NCBI RefSeq assembly: GCF_005405925.1
Contig: NZ_BJHV01000001.1
Coordinates: 3,286,001 to 3,350,000 of the forward strand
DNA from: Streptomyces antimycoticus
Lineage (GTDB): Bacteria; Actinomycetota; Actinomycetes; Streptomycetales; Streptomycetaceae
DNA length: 64,000 nt
Direction of reading: 5' to 3'
Both the position numbers and the translations under genes were made by a program. Below the pieces are notes generated by a model. It was given only the letters and a program-made list of their open reading frames with translations, did no database searches and was not told the origin of the DNA. Positions 17,097 through 25,166 of this stretch are shown in pieces (the first letter of the stretch is position 1; each line of letters opens with the position of its first letter).

Positions 17097-18458
17097 TTAC
17101 AGCACCGGCAGCATCTTCCGCAGCTCGAACGGGGTCACCTCGGAGCGGTACTCCTCCCACTCCTGCTTCTTGTTGCGCAGGAAGAAGTCGAAGACATGCT
17201 CCCCGAGCGTCTCCGCGACCAGTTCGCTGCGCTCCATCAGGTCGATCGCCTCGCCCAGGTTCTGCGGCAGCGGCTCGATGCCGAGCGAGCGGCGCTCGGC
17301 GTCGGAGAGGGCCCAGACGTCGTCGTCGGCACCGGCCGGGAGTTCATAGCCGCCCTCGATGCCCTTGAGCCCGGCCGCGAGCAGCACCGCGTAGGCCAGG
17401 TAGGGGTTGGCGCCGGTGTCCAGGGAGCGGACCTCGATGCGGGTGGAGCCGGTCTTGCCGGGCTTGTAGAGGGGGACGCGGACGAGGGCGGAGCGGTTGT
17501 TGTGGCCCCAGCAGATGTAGGAGGGGGCCTCGCCGCCCGCACCGGCGGTGCGCTTGGAGCCGCCCCAGATGCGCTTGTAGGAGTTGACCCACTGGTTGGT
17601 CACGGCGGAGATCTCCCCGGCGTGGCGGAGCAGCCCCGCGATGAAGGAGCGGCCCACCTTGGAGAGCTGGAACTCGGAGCCGGACTCGTAGAAGGCGTTG
17701 CGGTCGCCCTCGAAGAGGGAGAGATGGGTGTGCATGCCCGAGCCGGGGAATTCGGAGAACGGCTTGGGCATGAACGTGGCCTGTACGCCCTGCTCCAGCG
17801 CGACCTGCTTCATGACCAGGCGGAAGGTCATGATGTTGTCGGCGGTGGAGAGCGCGTCGGCATAGCGCAGATCGATCTCCTGCTGGCCGGGGGCGCCCTC
17901 GTGGTGTGAGAACTCGACCGAGATGCCCATCGATTCGAGCATGGTGATCGCCTGGCGGCGGAAGTCCATGCCGATGTTCTGCGGGGTGTGGTCGAAGTAG
18001 CCGGAGGAGTCGGCGGGCGCCGGGCGGCTGCCGTCCACCGGCTTCTGGTTGAGCAGGAAGAACTCGATCTCGGGGTGGGTGTAGAAGGTGAACCCGAGGT
18101 CGGAGGTCTTGGCGAGGATGCGCTTGAGGACGAAGCGGGGGTCGGCGAAGGACGGTGAGCCGTCCGGCATCAGGATGTCGCAGAACATCCGGGCGGTCCC
18201 GGGGGCCTCGGCGCGCCAGGGCAGGATCTGGAACGTCCCGGGGTCCGGCTTGGCGATCATGTCGGATTCGTAGACCCGGGCGAAGCCCTCGATCGCGGAG
18301 CCGTCGAAGCCGATGCCTTCGTCGAAGGCGCCCTCGAGTTCGGCCGGCGCGACGGCCACGGACTTCAGGAAGCCGAGCACATCGGTGAACCAGAGCCGCA
18401 CGAACCGGATGTCGCGCTCTTCGAGCGTGCGGAGCACGAACTCCTGCTGCTTATCCAT
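17097..18458 (-). CDS. glnA2: Glutamine-synthetase-like enzyme next to glnE (GlnA2 type)
   Basis: A 453-residue type-I GS-fold ligase. The usual motifs are present: GFDGSAIEGFARV near residue 51, FYTHPEIEFFL near 127, KPFSEFPGSGMHTHLS near 230, and NRSALVRVPLYK / RIEVRSLDTGANPYLAYAVLL near 320-350. The C-terminal part reads EPLPQNLGEAIDLMERSEL, without the NLYDLP-type motif carrying the adenylylated tyrosine of GlnA, so it is probably not a GlnE target. Position beside glnE matches the GlnA2 paralogue of actinobacteria, reported to act on polyamines or to be a secondary synthetase rather than the main GlnA. ATG 18458 has an AGGGGA ribosome site. Confidence 0.85.
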   Translation of the reverse strand: MDKQQEFVLRTLEERDIRFVRLWFTDVLGFLKSVAVAPAELEGAFDEGIGFDGSAIEGFARVYESDMIAKPDPGTFQILPWRAEAPGTARMFCDILMPDGSPSFADPRFVLKRILAKTSDLGFTFYTHPEIEFFLLNQKPVDGSRPAPADSSGYFDHTPQNIGMDFRRQAITMLESMGISVEFSHHEGAPGQQEIDLRYADALSTADNIMTFRLVMKQVALEQGVQATFMPKPFSEFPGSGMHTHLSLFEGDRNAFYESGSEFQLSKVGRSFIAGLLRHAGEISAVTNQWVNSYKRIWGGSKRTAGAGGEAPSYICWGHNNRSALVRVPLYKPGKTGSTRIEVRSLDTGANPYLAYAVLLAAGLKGIEGGYELPAGADDDVWALSDAERRSLGIEPLPQNLGEAIDLMERSELVAETLGEHVFDFFLRNKKQEWEEYRSEVTPFELRKMLPVL

Positions 18459-18664
18459 GGTCCCCTATCCTTGCAGGTCAAACGGCTCTTTTCGCGGGCG
18501 CGGGGCACCTTCCGCAGCCCAGTATCACGCGGTGGGATTACACGGAGGTTTCATCCGGGCTCTCCGGCCTTCCCTCAGCCTCACCACGATGTGTGCATCG
18601 TACTTTCACCCGGCCGGTCCCGGCCCCGGACGTTCCGTGCCCACCGTGGCGCCTGCGGGAGCTC

Positions 18665-18682
18665 TATACCCCTTGGGGGTAG
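18665..18682 (+). promoter_or_regulatory. CsoR-like copper operator
   Basis: The sequence TACCCC-TT-GGGGGTA (18667-18681) is a G/C-tract palindrome flanked by TA steps, as in known CsoR operators of actinobacteria. It lies 284 bases upstream of the multicopper oxidase start. Copper induction of that gene is inferred. Confidence 0.55.
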
Positions 18683-18754
18683 GGTGCCGACTATCACGAT
18701 GATCAAACGGTCAGATGATGATCTGAACGGTCAGATGGAGGCGGCGGTGCACCA

Positions 18755-18832
18755 AGGCCCTGTCCGGTGGATCTTCGCGCCTGTGACATCAGCGGCTGAC
18801 GCCGGCCCGCGAAGATCCACTGGGCAGGGCCT
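18755..18832. mobile_element. 78-base MITE-like inverted repeat
   Basis: Two 25-base arms (18755-18779 and 18808-18832) match at 23 positions around a 28-base loop. Because the flanking genes diverge from this spacer, a transcription terminator is not expected here. The arms begin AGGCCCTG and end TTCGCG. A miniature element or pair of insertion-sequence ends is the simplest explanation; no target duplication could be proved. Confidence 0.5.
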
Positions 18833-18876
18833 GAGCCCCTCACCCCACAGCCGACCGCTGATGCGTCGCATAGAGC

Positions 18877-18920
18877 GGCGCGTCGGCCGCCCGCCCTTCC
18901 GGCAGGGCGGCGGACGCGCC
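18877..18920 (+). promoter_or_regulatory. Stable leader hairpin before the copper oxidase gene
   Basis: A 16-base stem with one mismatch (18877-18892 with 18905-18920) is enclosed by a second complementary pair GATGCGT/ACGCATC (18860-18866, 18928-18934). It ends about 30 bases before the ATG at 18965, so it may influence translation or act as an attenuator. Confidence 0.4.
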
Positions 18921-18964
18921 GACCCTCACGCATCCGGCACACATCAGCATTGGGGTACTGACTC

Positions 18965-20617
18965 ATGCACGAAAAGACTCGCCGTGCCGTGCTCGGCACG
19001 GGCATCGCCGCCGCGGGCAGCGGTCTGCTCGCGGCCTGTGGCTCCCCCGGCCCCCACCCCCGGACCGCGGGCCACGACGGAATGGACAGCAACGCGATGA
19101 GCGCCCCCGCCCGGGCCGGCGCTCCCGCGCAGGACGTCCCGGCGGAGTACATCTCCCCCCACGGCCCGGAGGTCGCCGCGACCGAGCAGCGGCGGGGCCC
19201 CGGCCCGGTGCGGACGTTCCGGCTCACCGCCACCGCGACCACCCTGGACATCGGCGCCCGCAAGGTGGCGTCCTGGGCGTACGAGGACCAGGTGCCGGGC
19301 CGGGAGATCCGGGTGACCGCGGGCGACACGATCGCCCTCACCCTCGCCAACAACCTGCCGCAGCCCACCACGCTGCACTGGCACGGCATCCGGCTGCGCA
19401 ACGACATGGACGGCGTCCCGGGGGTGACCCAGCGCCCGGTCAAGACCGGCGCCGCCTTCGACTACCGCTTCACCGCGTTCTACCCGGGCACCTACTGGGT
19501 CCATCCGCACTCGGGCGCCCAGCTCGACCGGGGGCTGTACGCACCGCTGATCGTGGAGGATCCGAAGGAGCCGCTGACGTACGACAAGGAGTGGGTCGTC
19601 GTCCTCGACGACTGGCTCGACGGAGTGGGCGGCCGCACCCCGGACACGGAGCTCGAGCGGCTGGGCGGCGGCAAGGGCGGCCACTCCATGGGGGACGAGG
19701 GCGGACGAGCCGCCAAGGGCGCCAAGGGCGCGGCCAAAGGCACGGCGGCGGGTGCCGCGAAGCGCGCCGCGGCCCGGCCCGCGGCTCCGAAGAAGGCGGC
19801 GCCCGCCGCGCCCATGGAGAGCGAGCTGCTGGGCGGCCACGCGGGCGATGTCACCTACCCCTACTACCTGGTCAACGGCCGCAGCCCGGAGTCCCCGCAG
19901 GTCTTCCGCGCCAAGCGCGGCGACCGGATCCGCATCCGCCTCATCAACGCGGGCGGCGACACCGCCTTCCGCGTCGCCCTCGGCGGCCACCGGATGACCG
20001 TCACCCACACCGACGGCTACCCCGTCGTACCGGCCAAGACGGACGCGCTGCTGCTGGGCATGGGCGAGCGCTACGACGTGCTGGTGACCGTCAAGGACGG
20101 GATCTTCCCGCTCGCCGTCCTCGCCGAGGGCAAGGGGCGCTCCGCGATGGCGGTGCTGCGCACCCGCGGCAAGAGCCCCGTGAAGTTTCCGCGCCCCAAG
20201 GAGCTGGACGGCGAGCTGCTCACCGCGGACCGGCTGAAGGCGGCGGAGGACGTACGCCTGACGCCCAAGGAGCCCGACCGCATCATCCGGATGCGGCTCA
20301 CCGGCTCGATGCGGCGCTACGACTGGGCGATCAACGGCCGGCCGTACGACCCCGCGCAGCGCTATCCGGTGCGGGCCGGTGAGCGGGTGCGGATCTCCTT
20401 CATCAACGGCACCGACATGTGGCATCCGATGCATCTGCACGGCCACACCTTCGGACTGCCGGACGGTGGCCCCCGTAAGGACACCACGATCCTGCGGCCA
20501 CACCACAAGGTGAACGTGGATCTCGACGCCGACAACCCGGGGCTGTGGATGGTCCACTGCCACAACGTCTACCACTCGGAGTCCGGGATGATGACCATCC
20601 TCGGCTACCAGAAGTAG
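18965..20617 (+). CDS. Multicopper oxidase, exported lipoprotein
   Basis: A 550-residue copper oxidase with a TRRAVLGTG twin-arginine-like start and a lipobox (LLAAC, Cys25). All copper ligands are present: HWHG near residue 138, HPHSG near 180, HPMHLHGH near 486, and the T1/T2 cluster HCHNVYHSESGMM near 530. It probably oxidises cuprous ions or phenols outside the membrane. Residues 230-285 contain an Ala/Lys/Pro/Gly-rich insertion (KGAKGAAKGTAAG, then AAARPAAPKKAAPAAP) between domains 1 and 2, a disordered basic linker unusual in this family. A copper operator and two hairpins lie upstream. The gene stands alone, with a terminator after it. Confidence 0.93.
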   Translation: MHEKTRRAVLGTGIAAAGSGLLAACGSPGPHPRTAGHDGMDSNAMSAPARAGAPAQDVPAEYISPHGPEVAATEQRRGPGPVRTFRLTATATTLDIGARKVASWAYEDQVPGREIRVTAGDTIALTLANNLPQPTTLHWHGIRLRNDMDGVPGVTQRPVKTGAAFDYRFTAFYPGTYWVHPHSGAQLDRGLYAPLIVEDPKEPLTYDKEWVVVLDDWLDGVGGRTPDTELERLGGGKGGHSMGDEGGRAAKGAKGAAKGTAAGAAKRAAARPAAPKKAAPAAPMESELLGGHAGDVTYPYYLVNGRSPESPQVFRAKRGDRIRIRLINAGGDTAFRVALGGHRMTVTHTDGYPVVPAKTDALLLGMGERYDVLVTVKDGIFPLAVLAEGKGRSAMAVLRTRGKSPVKFPRPKELDGELLTADRLKAAEDVRLTPKEPDRIIRMRLTGSMRRYDWAINGRPYDPAQRYPVRAGERVRISFINGTDMWHPMHLHGHTFGLPDGGPRKDTTILRPHHKVNVDLDADNPGLWMVHCHNVYHSESGMMTILGYQK

Positions 20618-20635
20618 CCGCGGCGTCCGGGACGG

Positions 20636-20663
20636 CCCGGCCCCCGGAGGCGAAGGGGCCGGG
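20636..20663 (+). terminator. Terminator of the copper oxidase gene
   Basis: Nine-base perfect stem CCCGGCCCC/GGGGCCGGG with a 10-base loop, 19 bases after the stop. It is followed at about 20680-20730 by three copies of a GTGAGAAGG-containing 15-17 base direct repeat. Confidence 0.6.
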
Positions 20664-20780
20664 CGGAATCCGCCCCGGCGCGGCCGGCGGCGTGAGAAGG
20701 CCGCCGGTGTGAGAAGGCCGGCGGCGTGAGAAGGCAGGCACCCCCGGCTATCGCGTCAGACAGACGATTACACTGGGCGC

Positions 20781-22535
20781 GTGCCTCAACTTCGCCTCGC
20801 TCTGAACCAGATCGACTCGACCGTCGGAGACCTCGACGGCAACACCGAGTCGATACTCCACTGGACCCGGCACTCCGCCGAGCAGGGCGCCCATCTGGTG
20901 GCGTTCCCCGAGATGGTGCTGACCGGCTACCCCGTCGAGGACCTGGCGCTGCGCTCGTCCTTCGTCGAGGCGTCGCGCGCGGCCCTGCACGCGCTCGCCG
21001 AGCGGCTGAACGCCGAGGGGCTGGGCGAGCTGCCGGTGGTCGTCGGCTATCTCGACCGCAGCGAGCGCGCCCGGCGCTACGGCCAGCCGGCCGGCTCACC
21101 GCAGAACGCGGGCGCCGTGCTGCACCGCGGCACGGTCGCCCTGACCTTCGCCAAGCACCATCTGCCGAACTACGGCGTCTTCGACGAGTTCCGCTACTTC
21201 GTGCCCGGCGACACCCTGCCCATGGTGCGCGTCCACGGCATCGACGTCGCGCTCGCCATCTGCGAGGACCTGTGGCAGGACGGCGGCCGGGTGCCGGCGA
21301 GCTGCTCTGCGGGGGCCGGGCTGCTGCTGTCGATCAACGCCTCGCCGTACGAGCGGGAGAAGGACGACACCCGGCTGGACCTGGTGCGCAAGCGGGCCCA
21401 GGAGGCGGGCTGCACCACCGCGTATCTGGCGATGATCGGCGGCCAGGACGAGCTGGTCTTCGACGGCGACTCGATCGTCGTGGACCGGGACGGCGAAGTC
21501 ATCGCGCGCGCCCCGCAGTTCGCCGAGGGCTGTGTGCTGCTCGACCTCGAGCTGCCCGCCGCCGACCCGGACTCCGTCCCCGAGGGGGTCGTGGACGACG
21601 GGCTGCGCATCGACCATGTCACCCTCTCCGCCGACCCGCTGCCCCACTACGAGCCGGAGCTCGCGGGCGGCGAGGCGGAGCGGCTCGGCGACGACGAGGA
21701 GGTCTACACGGCGCTGGTCGTGGGGTTGCGTGCCTACGCGGCGAAGAACGGCTTCCGCAGTGTGCTGATCGGGCTCTCCGGCGGGATCGACTCCGCGCTG
21801 GTGGCCGCCATCGCCTGTGACGCGGTCGGCGCGCAGAACGTGTACGGCGTCGCGATGCCCTCGCGCTACTCCTCCGAGCACTCCGTCGACGACGCCGCCG
21901 AGCTGGCGCGGCGCACCGGGCTCAACTTCCGCACGGTCCCGATCGCCCCGATGTTCGACGCCTATATGGGCTCCCTGCAGCTCACCGGGCTGGCCGAGGA
22001 GAACCTGCAGTCGCGGCTGCGCGGCACGATGCTGATGGCGATCTCCAACCAGGAGGGCCATATCGTCCTCGCCCCGGGCAACAAGTCCGAGCTGGCCTGC
22101 GGATACTCCACGCTCTACGGGGACTCGGTCGGCGCGTACGGCCCGATCAAGGACGTCTACAAGACGTCCGTCTTCCGCCTGGCCAAATGGCGTAACCGCG
22201 CGGCGGAAGAGCGGGGCCAGACCCCGCCCATCCCCGAGAACTCGATCACAAAGCCGCCGAGCGCCGAGCTGCGCCCCGGCCAGGTCGACACCGACTCGCT
22301 CCCCGACTACGAGATCCTCGACCGGATCCTGGAGCTGTACGTCGACCGCGACCAGGGGCGTCAGGACATCGTGGCGGCGGGGTACGACGATCCGCTGGTG
22401 ACCCGGATCCTGCGGCTCGTGGACACGGCCGAGTACAAGCGCCGGCAGTACCCGCCGGGCACGAAGATCTCCGCGAAGGGCTTCGGCAAGGACCGCCGGC
22501 TGCCCATCACCAACCGCTGGCGCGAGCGCACCTGA
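20781..22535 (+). CDS. nadE: Glutamine-dependent NAD+ synthase
   Basis: A 584-residue two-domain cytosolic enzyme that amidates nicotinate adenine dinucleotide to NAD+, using ammonia channelled from glutamine. The N-terminal nitrilase-type glutaminase has FPEMVLTGYP (Glu near 46), FAKHHLPNYGVFDE (Lys near 115) and AICEDLW (Cys near 161). The C-terminal synthetase has the PP-loop GLSGGIDSAL near 333, LAPGNKSELACGYSTLYGD near 432 and KPPSAELRPGQ near 494. The start is GTG 20781; the family usually begins MPQLRLALNQID exactly as here. Stands alone. Confidence 0.97.
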   Translation: MPQLRLALNQIDSTVGDLDGNTESILHWTRHSAEQGAHLVAFPEMVLTGYPVEDLALRSSFVEASRAALHALAERLNAEGLGELPVVVGYLDRSERARRYGQPAGSPQNAGAVLHRGTVALTFAKHHLPNYGVFDEFRYFVPGDTLPMVRVHGIDVALAICEDLWQDGGRVPASCSAGAGLLLSINASPYEREKDDTRLDLVRKRAQEAGCTTAYLAMIGGQDELVFDGDSIVVDRDGEVIARAPQFAEGCVLLDLELPAADPDSVPEGVVDDGLRIDHVTLSADPLPHYEPELAGGEAERLGDDEEVYTALVVGLRAYAAKNGFRSVLIGLSGGIDSALVAAIACDAVGAQNVYGVAMPSRYSSEHSVDDAAELARRTGLNFRTVPIAPMFDAYMGSLQLTGLAEENLQSRLRGTMLMAISNQEGHIVLAPGNKSELACGYSTLYGDSVGAYGPIKDVYKTSVFRLAKWRNRAAEERGQTPPIPENSITKPPSAELRPGQVDTDSLPDYEILDRILELYVDRDQGRQDIVAAGYDDPLVTRILRLVDTAEYKRRQYPPGTKISAKGFGKDRRLPITNRWRERT

Positions 22536-22560
22536 GGCGGTGGGCGGGGGCCCTGTGGGT

Positions 22561-22641
22561 TAGGCCCGGTCGTACTGGGCTGTGGGCTACGCCTGGTTGT
22601 ACTGGGCTGCGGGCTAGGCCCGGTCGTACTGGGCGGGCTGG
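22561..22641. repeat. Three copies of a 27-base tandem repeat spanning a stop codon
   Basis: Near-identical 27-base units start at 22561, 22588 and 22615. The third unit is the 3' end of the hydrolase gene, including its stop codon (22614-22616), so the end of the coding sequence has been copied twice downstream. No independent coding function was seen. Confidence 0.75.
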
Positions 22642-23420
22642 CCGTGCTGGGCATCCAGGAACGTCCTGATCAGCCCCAGCCACTCATCGGGCGCCTCCAC
22701 GAACGGCAGGTGGCCGGACTCCAGCTCGGCGAAGCGGGCGCCGGGGATCGCGTCCGCGACCTGGCGGTGGTGGTACGGCGTGGCCATCGTGTCCAGCGTC
22801 GTGGAGATCACCAGGGTGGGCACCCGGATCCGGCCCAGGTCCTCGCGGACATCGACCCGGCCGACCAGTTCGACCTGGTCGATCGCACCGGGCGGTATGG
22901 AGGCGCGGGCTCCCTTGATCACCATGGCGAGCTGCTCGGGCGTCATCCGGTCCAGATAGGGCGCGCCCGCCCCGATGAGCGCCGCCCAGCGGGCGGCCGC
23001 CTCCTGGTCGTCCGAGCGCAGCTGGCGCAGCCAGTCCTCGACCAGGAGCCGCATCCGGGCGCTGGGGTGGGCGAAGGTCGCGGTCAGGACCAGGGCGGTG
23101 ACCCGCTCCGGATGGCGGGTGGCGGCACGCAGGGCGACCGGGCCGCCGAGGGAGTATCCGGCGATGGCGAAGGTGTCCAGCCCCTGCTCGACGGCGGCGG
23201 CCACCAACTGGTCGGCGAGGGTGTCCAGCTCCAGCGGCCCGCTCGCGCGCGGGGTCCGGCCGGAGCCGGGGTAGTCGGGGCCGACCACGCGGTGGCGCTC
23301 GGCGAGGCCGTCCAGGATCGGGCCGTAGTTTCCGTCGATGGAGCCGGTCCCGCCATGGGCGAGCAGCAGTCCGGGGCCGGTGCCCCGGACGATGCGGGCC
23401 AGGGGTGAGGTGCTGGTCAT
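22614..23420 (-). CDS. Alpha/beta-hydrolase
   Basis: A 268-residue cytosolic hydrolase. The oxyanion turn HGGTGS lies near residue 22, the nucleophile elbow GYSLGG near 88, a late acid VISTTLDTMATP near 207, and the catalytic histidine ESGHLPFVEAPDEW near 237. The compact cap fits the general esterase/lipase group; the substrate is unknown. ATG 23420 opens MTSTSPLARI. The last codons (AQYDRA) fall inside the tandem repeat at 22561-22641. It is a single gene separated from the MFS gene by a repetitive intergenic element. Confidence 0.85.
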   Translation of the reverse strand: MTSTSPLARIVRGTGPGLLLAHGGTGSIDGNYGPILDGLAERHRVVGPDYPGSGRTPRASGPLELDTLADQLVAAAVEQGLDTFAIAGYSLGGPVALRAATRHPERVTALVLTATFAHPSARMRLLVEDWLRQLRSDDQEAAARWAALIGAGAPYLDRMTPEQLAMVIKGARASIPPGAIDQVELVGRVDVREDLGRIRVPTLVISTTLDTMATPYHHRQVADAIPGARFAELESGHLPFVEAPDEWLGLIRTFLDAQHGQPAQYDRA

Positions 23421-23518
23421 CGGGTGGTGTCCTTCGTCTCGCGGCTGATGACCGGGACGCTAAAGCCTCACATCGGTGTCAAAGTCAAGCGAGACGGGAT
23501 CGGGGCGGGGAGCTAATG

Positions 23519-23612
23519 CAGCCCCTCCGGCGTTTGAGGAGCGGGGTCTGGGGCGGAGCCCCGGGCGGGGGCCGGGGTCGGGCCCCGGTTTCGGGAAGGG
23601 GCGGGGAGGGGG
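23519..23612 (+). repeat. REP-like intergenic element, copy 1
   Basis: A G+C-rich element with the core CTCCGGCGTTTGAGGAG, then a GGGGCGGAGCCCC hairpin, ending AAGGGGCGGGGAGGGG. The same core and the same ending recur at 57146-57265 in the same orientation. Similar extragenic repeats are common in Streptomyces chromosomes. It fills the 215-base gap between the hydrolase and MFS genes, and its hairpin may also terminate transcription. Confidence 0.65.
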
Positions 23613-23635
23613 CAGACCCGCCGAACCCCCGTAGC

Positions 23636-24841
23636 TCAGCGCACCTCGGACATGTGCGGCATCGACTCGCTGCTCGCGACAACCCGCGAGCCACCCGCCG
23701 GAGCCCGGTCGGTCCGCCCCGCGATCAGCGCGATCGCGAGCCCGATCACCGCGAGCACCGCGCCGACCAGCGTCGGGGAGGTCCAGCCCCAGCCCGCCGC
23801 GATGGCGACGCCACCCAGCCACGCGCCACCGGCGTTCGCCAGGTTGAACGCCGAGTGGTTGGAGGCGGAGGCCAGCGTCGGGGCGTGCTGGGCCTTGTTC
23901 ATCACCAGCATCTGCAGCGGGGTGGTCGTCATGAAGCCGACCGCGCCCAGCACCACGACCGACACCAGCGCCGCCCACTTCACATGCACCGTGAAGTCGA
24001 AGGCCACGAGCGTGACCGCGAGCGCCGCCAGCGAGCCGTAGAGCGTCGGGCGCAGCGCCCGGTCGGTCAGCGGACCGGCGATCAGGGCGCCCAGCGTCAT
24101 GCCGATACCGAACAGCGCCAGCACCAGGGTGACCGTCGACTCACCGAACCCGGTGACCTCGGTCATCATCGAGGCGAGGTAGCTGTAGACGGCGAAGACG
24201 CCGGCGAAGCCGAAGACGGCGGTGAGCAGCCCGAGGATGACCTGCCGGTCGCGCAGCGCGCCGAGCTCCTGGCGCAGGCCGCCGTGCTGCTCATGGGAGA
24301 CCTGCGGGACGAGCCGGGCGAGCGCGGCCATGGCGACCACGCCGATCGCGGAGACCACCAGGAAGGTCGCGCGCCAGCCGAGGTTCTGGCCGAGCAGGGT
24401 GGCCACGGGGACGCCGACGATATTGGCGATGGTCAGCCCGAGGAACATGGTGGCGACCGCGCGGGCCCGCCGGTCCTCGGACACCAGCCGCGAGGCGACC
24501 ACCGCACCGACGCCGAAGAACGCGCCGTGGGGCAGCCCGGCGAGCACCCGGCCCGCGATCAGCAGCCCGAAGTTGGGGGCGAGGGCGGAGGCGAGGTTGC
24601 CCACCGTGAAGAGCGCCATGAGCAACACGAGCATCCGCTTGCGCGGGATCCGGGAACCGAGGGCGGTCAGCAGCGGAGCGCCCACCACGACCCCGATGGC
24701 ATAGGCGGAGACGAGGTATCCGGCCGTGGGCACCGAGGTGTCCAGATCGCCGGCGACATTGGGCAGCAAGCCCATCATCACGAACTCGGTAGTACCAATG
24801 CCGAAGGCGCTCACAGCAAGGGCGAGCAGGGCCAGGGGCAT
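23636..24841 (-). CDS. MFS exporter, DHA1 family (AraJ/YdhP type)
   Basis: A 401-residue, 12-helix drug:proton antiporter-type membrane protein. It begins LALLALAVSAFGIGTTEFVMMGLLP, the hallmark of the AraJ-like group. Motif A is degenerate as ALGSRIPRKRM near residue 63, GAFFGVGAVVASRLV lies near 108, and VPVATLLGQNLGWRATF near 140 corresponds to motif C. Substrate unknown. The ATG at 24841 lies near a GAAGGAG element on the minus strand, though that element is inside a short leader. No neighbouring regulator. Confidence 0.88.
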   Translation of the reverse strand: MPLALLALAVSAFGIGTTEFVMMGLLPNVAGDLDTSVPTAGYLVSAYAIGVVVGAPLLTALGSRIPRKRMLVLLMALFTVGNLASALAPNFGLLIAGRVLAGLPHGAFFGVGAVVASRLVSEDRRARAVATMFLGLTIANIVGVPVATLLGQNLGWRATFLVVSAIGVVAMAALARLVPQVSHEQHGGLRQELGALRDRQVILGLLTAVFGFAGVFAVYSYLASMMTEVTGFGESTVTLVLALFGIGMTLGALIAGPLTDRALRPTLYGSLAALAVTLVAFDFTVHVKWAALVSVVVLGAVGFMTTTPLQMLVMNKAQHAPTLASASNHSAFNLANAGGAWLGGVAIAAGWGWTSPTLVGAVLAVIGLAIALIAGRTDRAPAGGSRVVASSESMPHMSEVR

Positions 24842-25166
24842 AAGAGACCTTTCAAACGAAGGAGAAACGTGCAGAGGATGCGTATGTTCTCTAGCTGAAC
24901 AAAGTCTCTCACGCCGGATGTTCCCCAGGAGATCCCCAAGATGAACAGGACGTAAGATCTCGCCGGATGGGCCGTGAGCTGAGTCACCTGCCCGGGTCCG
25001 CCCCGCCAGGGTTCATCCGACGGGCTCCACCCGCCGGGGCCTGTCCGACGGGGCTCACCCACCGGAGTTCATCCGACGGGGCTCACCCGCCGGGGTCCGC
25101 CCGATGGGGCTCATCACCCACCGGGGTTCATCCGACGGGGCTCACCCGCCGGGGTTCATCCGCGGC
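24842..25166. other. MFS leader plus minisatellite-filled spacer
   Basis: The left half (24842-24960) is the leader and promoter region of the MFS gene and is less G+C-rich than average. The right half (25003-25160) is a tandem repeat array. No gene is recognised, although an open frame crosses the array. Confidence 0.5.
25003..25160. repeat. 28-base tandem repeat array, about 5.5 copies
   Basis: Successive 28-base units contain TTCATCCGACGGGGCTCACC or close variants; one unit is 3 bases longer. The array ends 7 bases before the stop codon of the gene on the minus strand (25167), and its last truncated unit grades into that gene's 3' end. No coding role is apparent. Confidence 0.75.

Larger units (their letters stand above)
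18459..18964. other. 506-base divergent control region between glnA2 and the copper oxidase
   Basis: Non-coding. It contains, from left to right, the glnA2 leader, a CsoR-like copper operator at 18665-18682, a GGTCAGAT direct repeat near 18710-18735, a MITE-like inverted repeat at 18755-18832, and a nested hairpin at 18860-18934 just before the oxidase start. No gene was seen in it. Confidence 0.6.
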
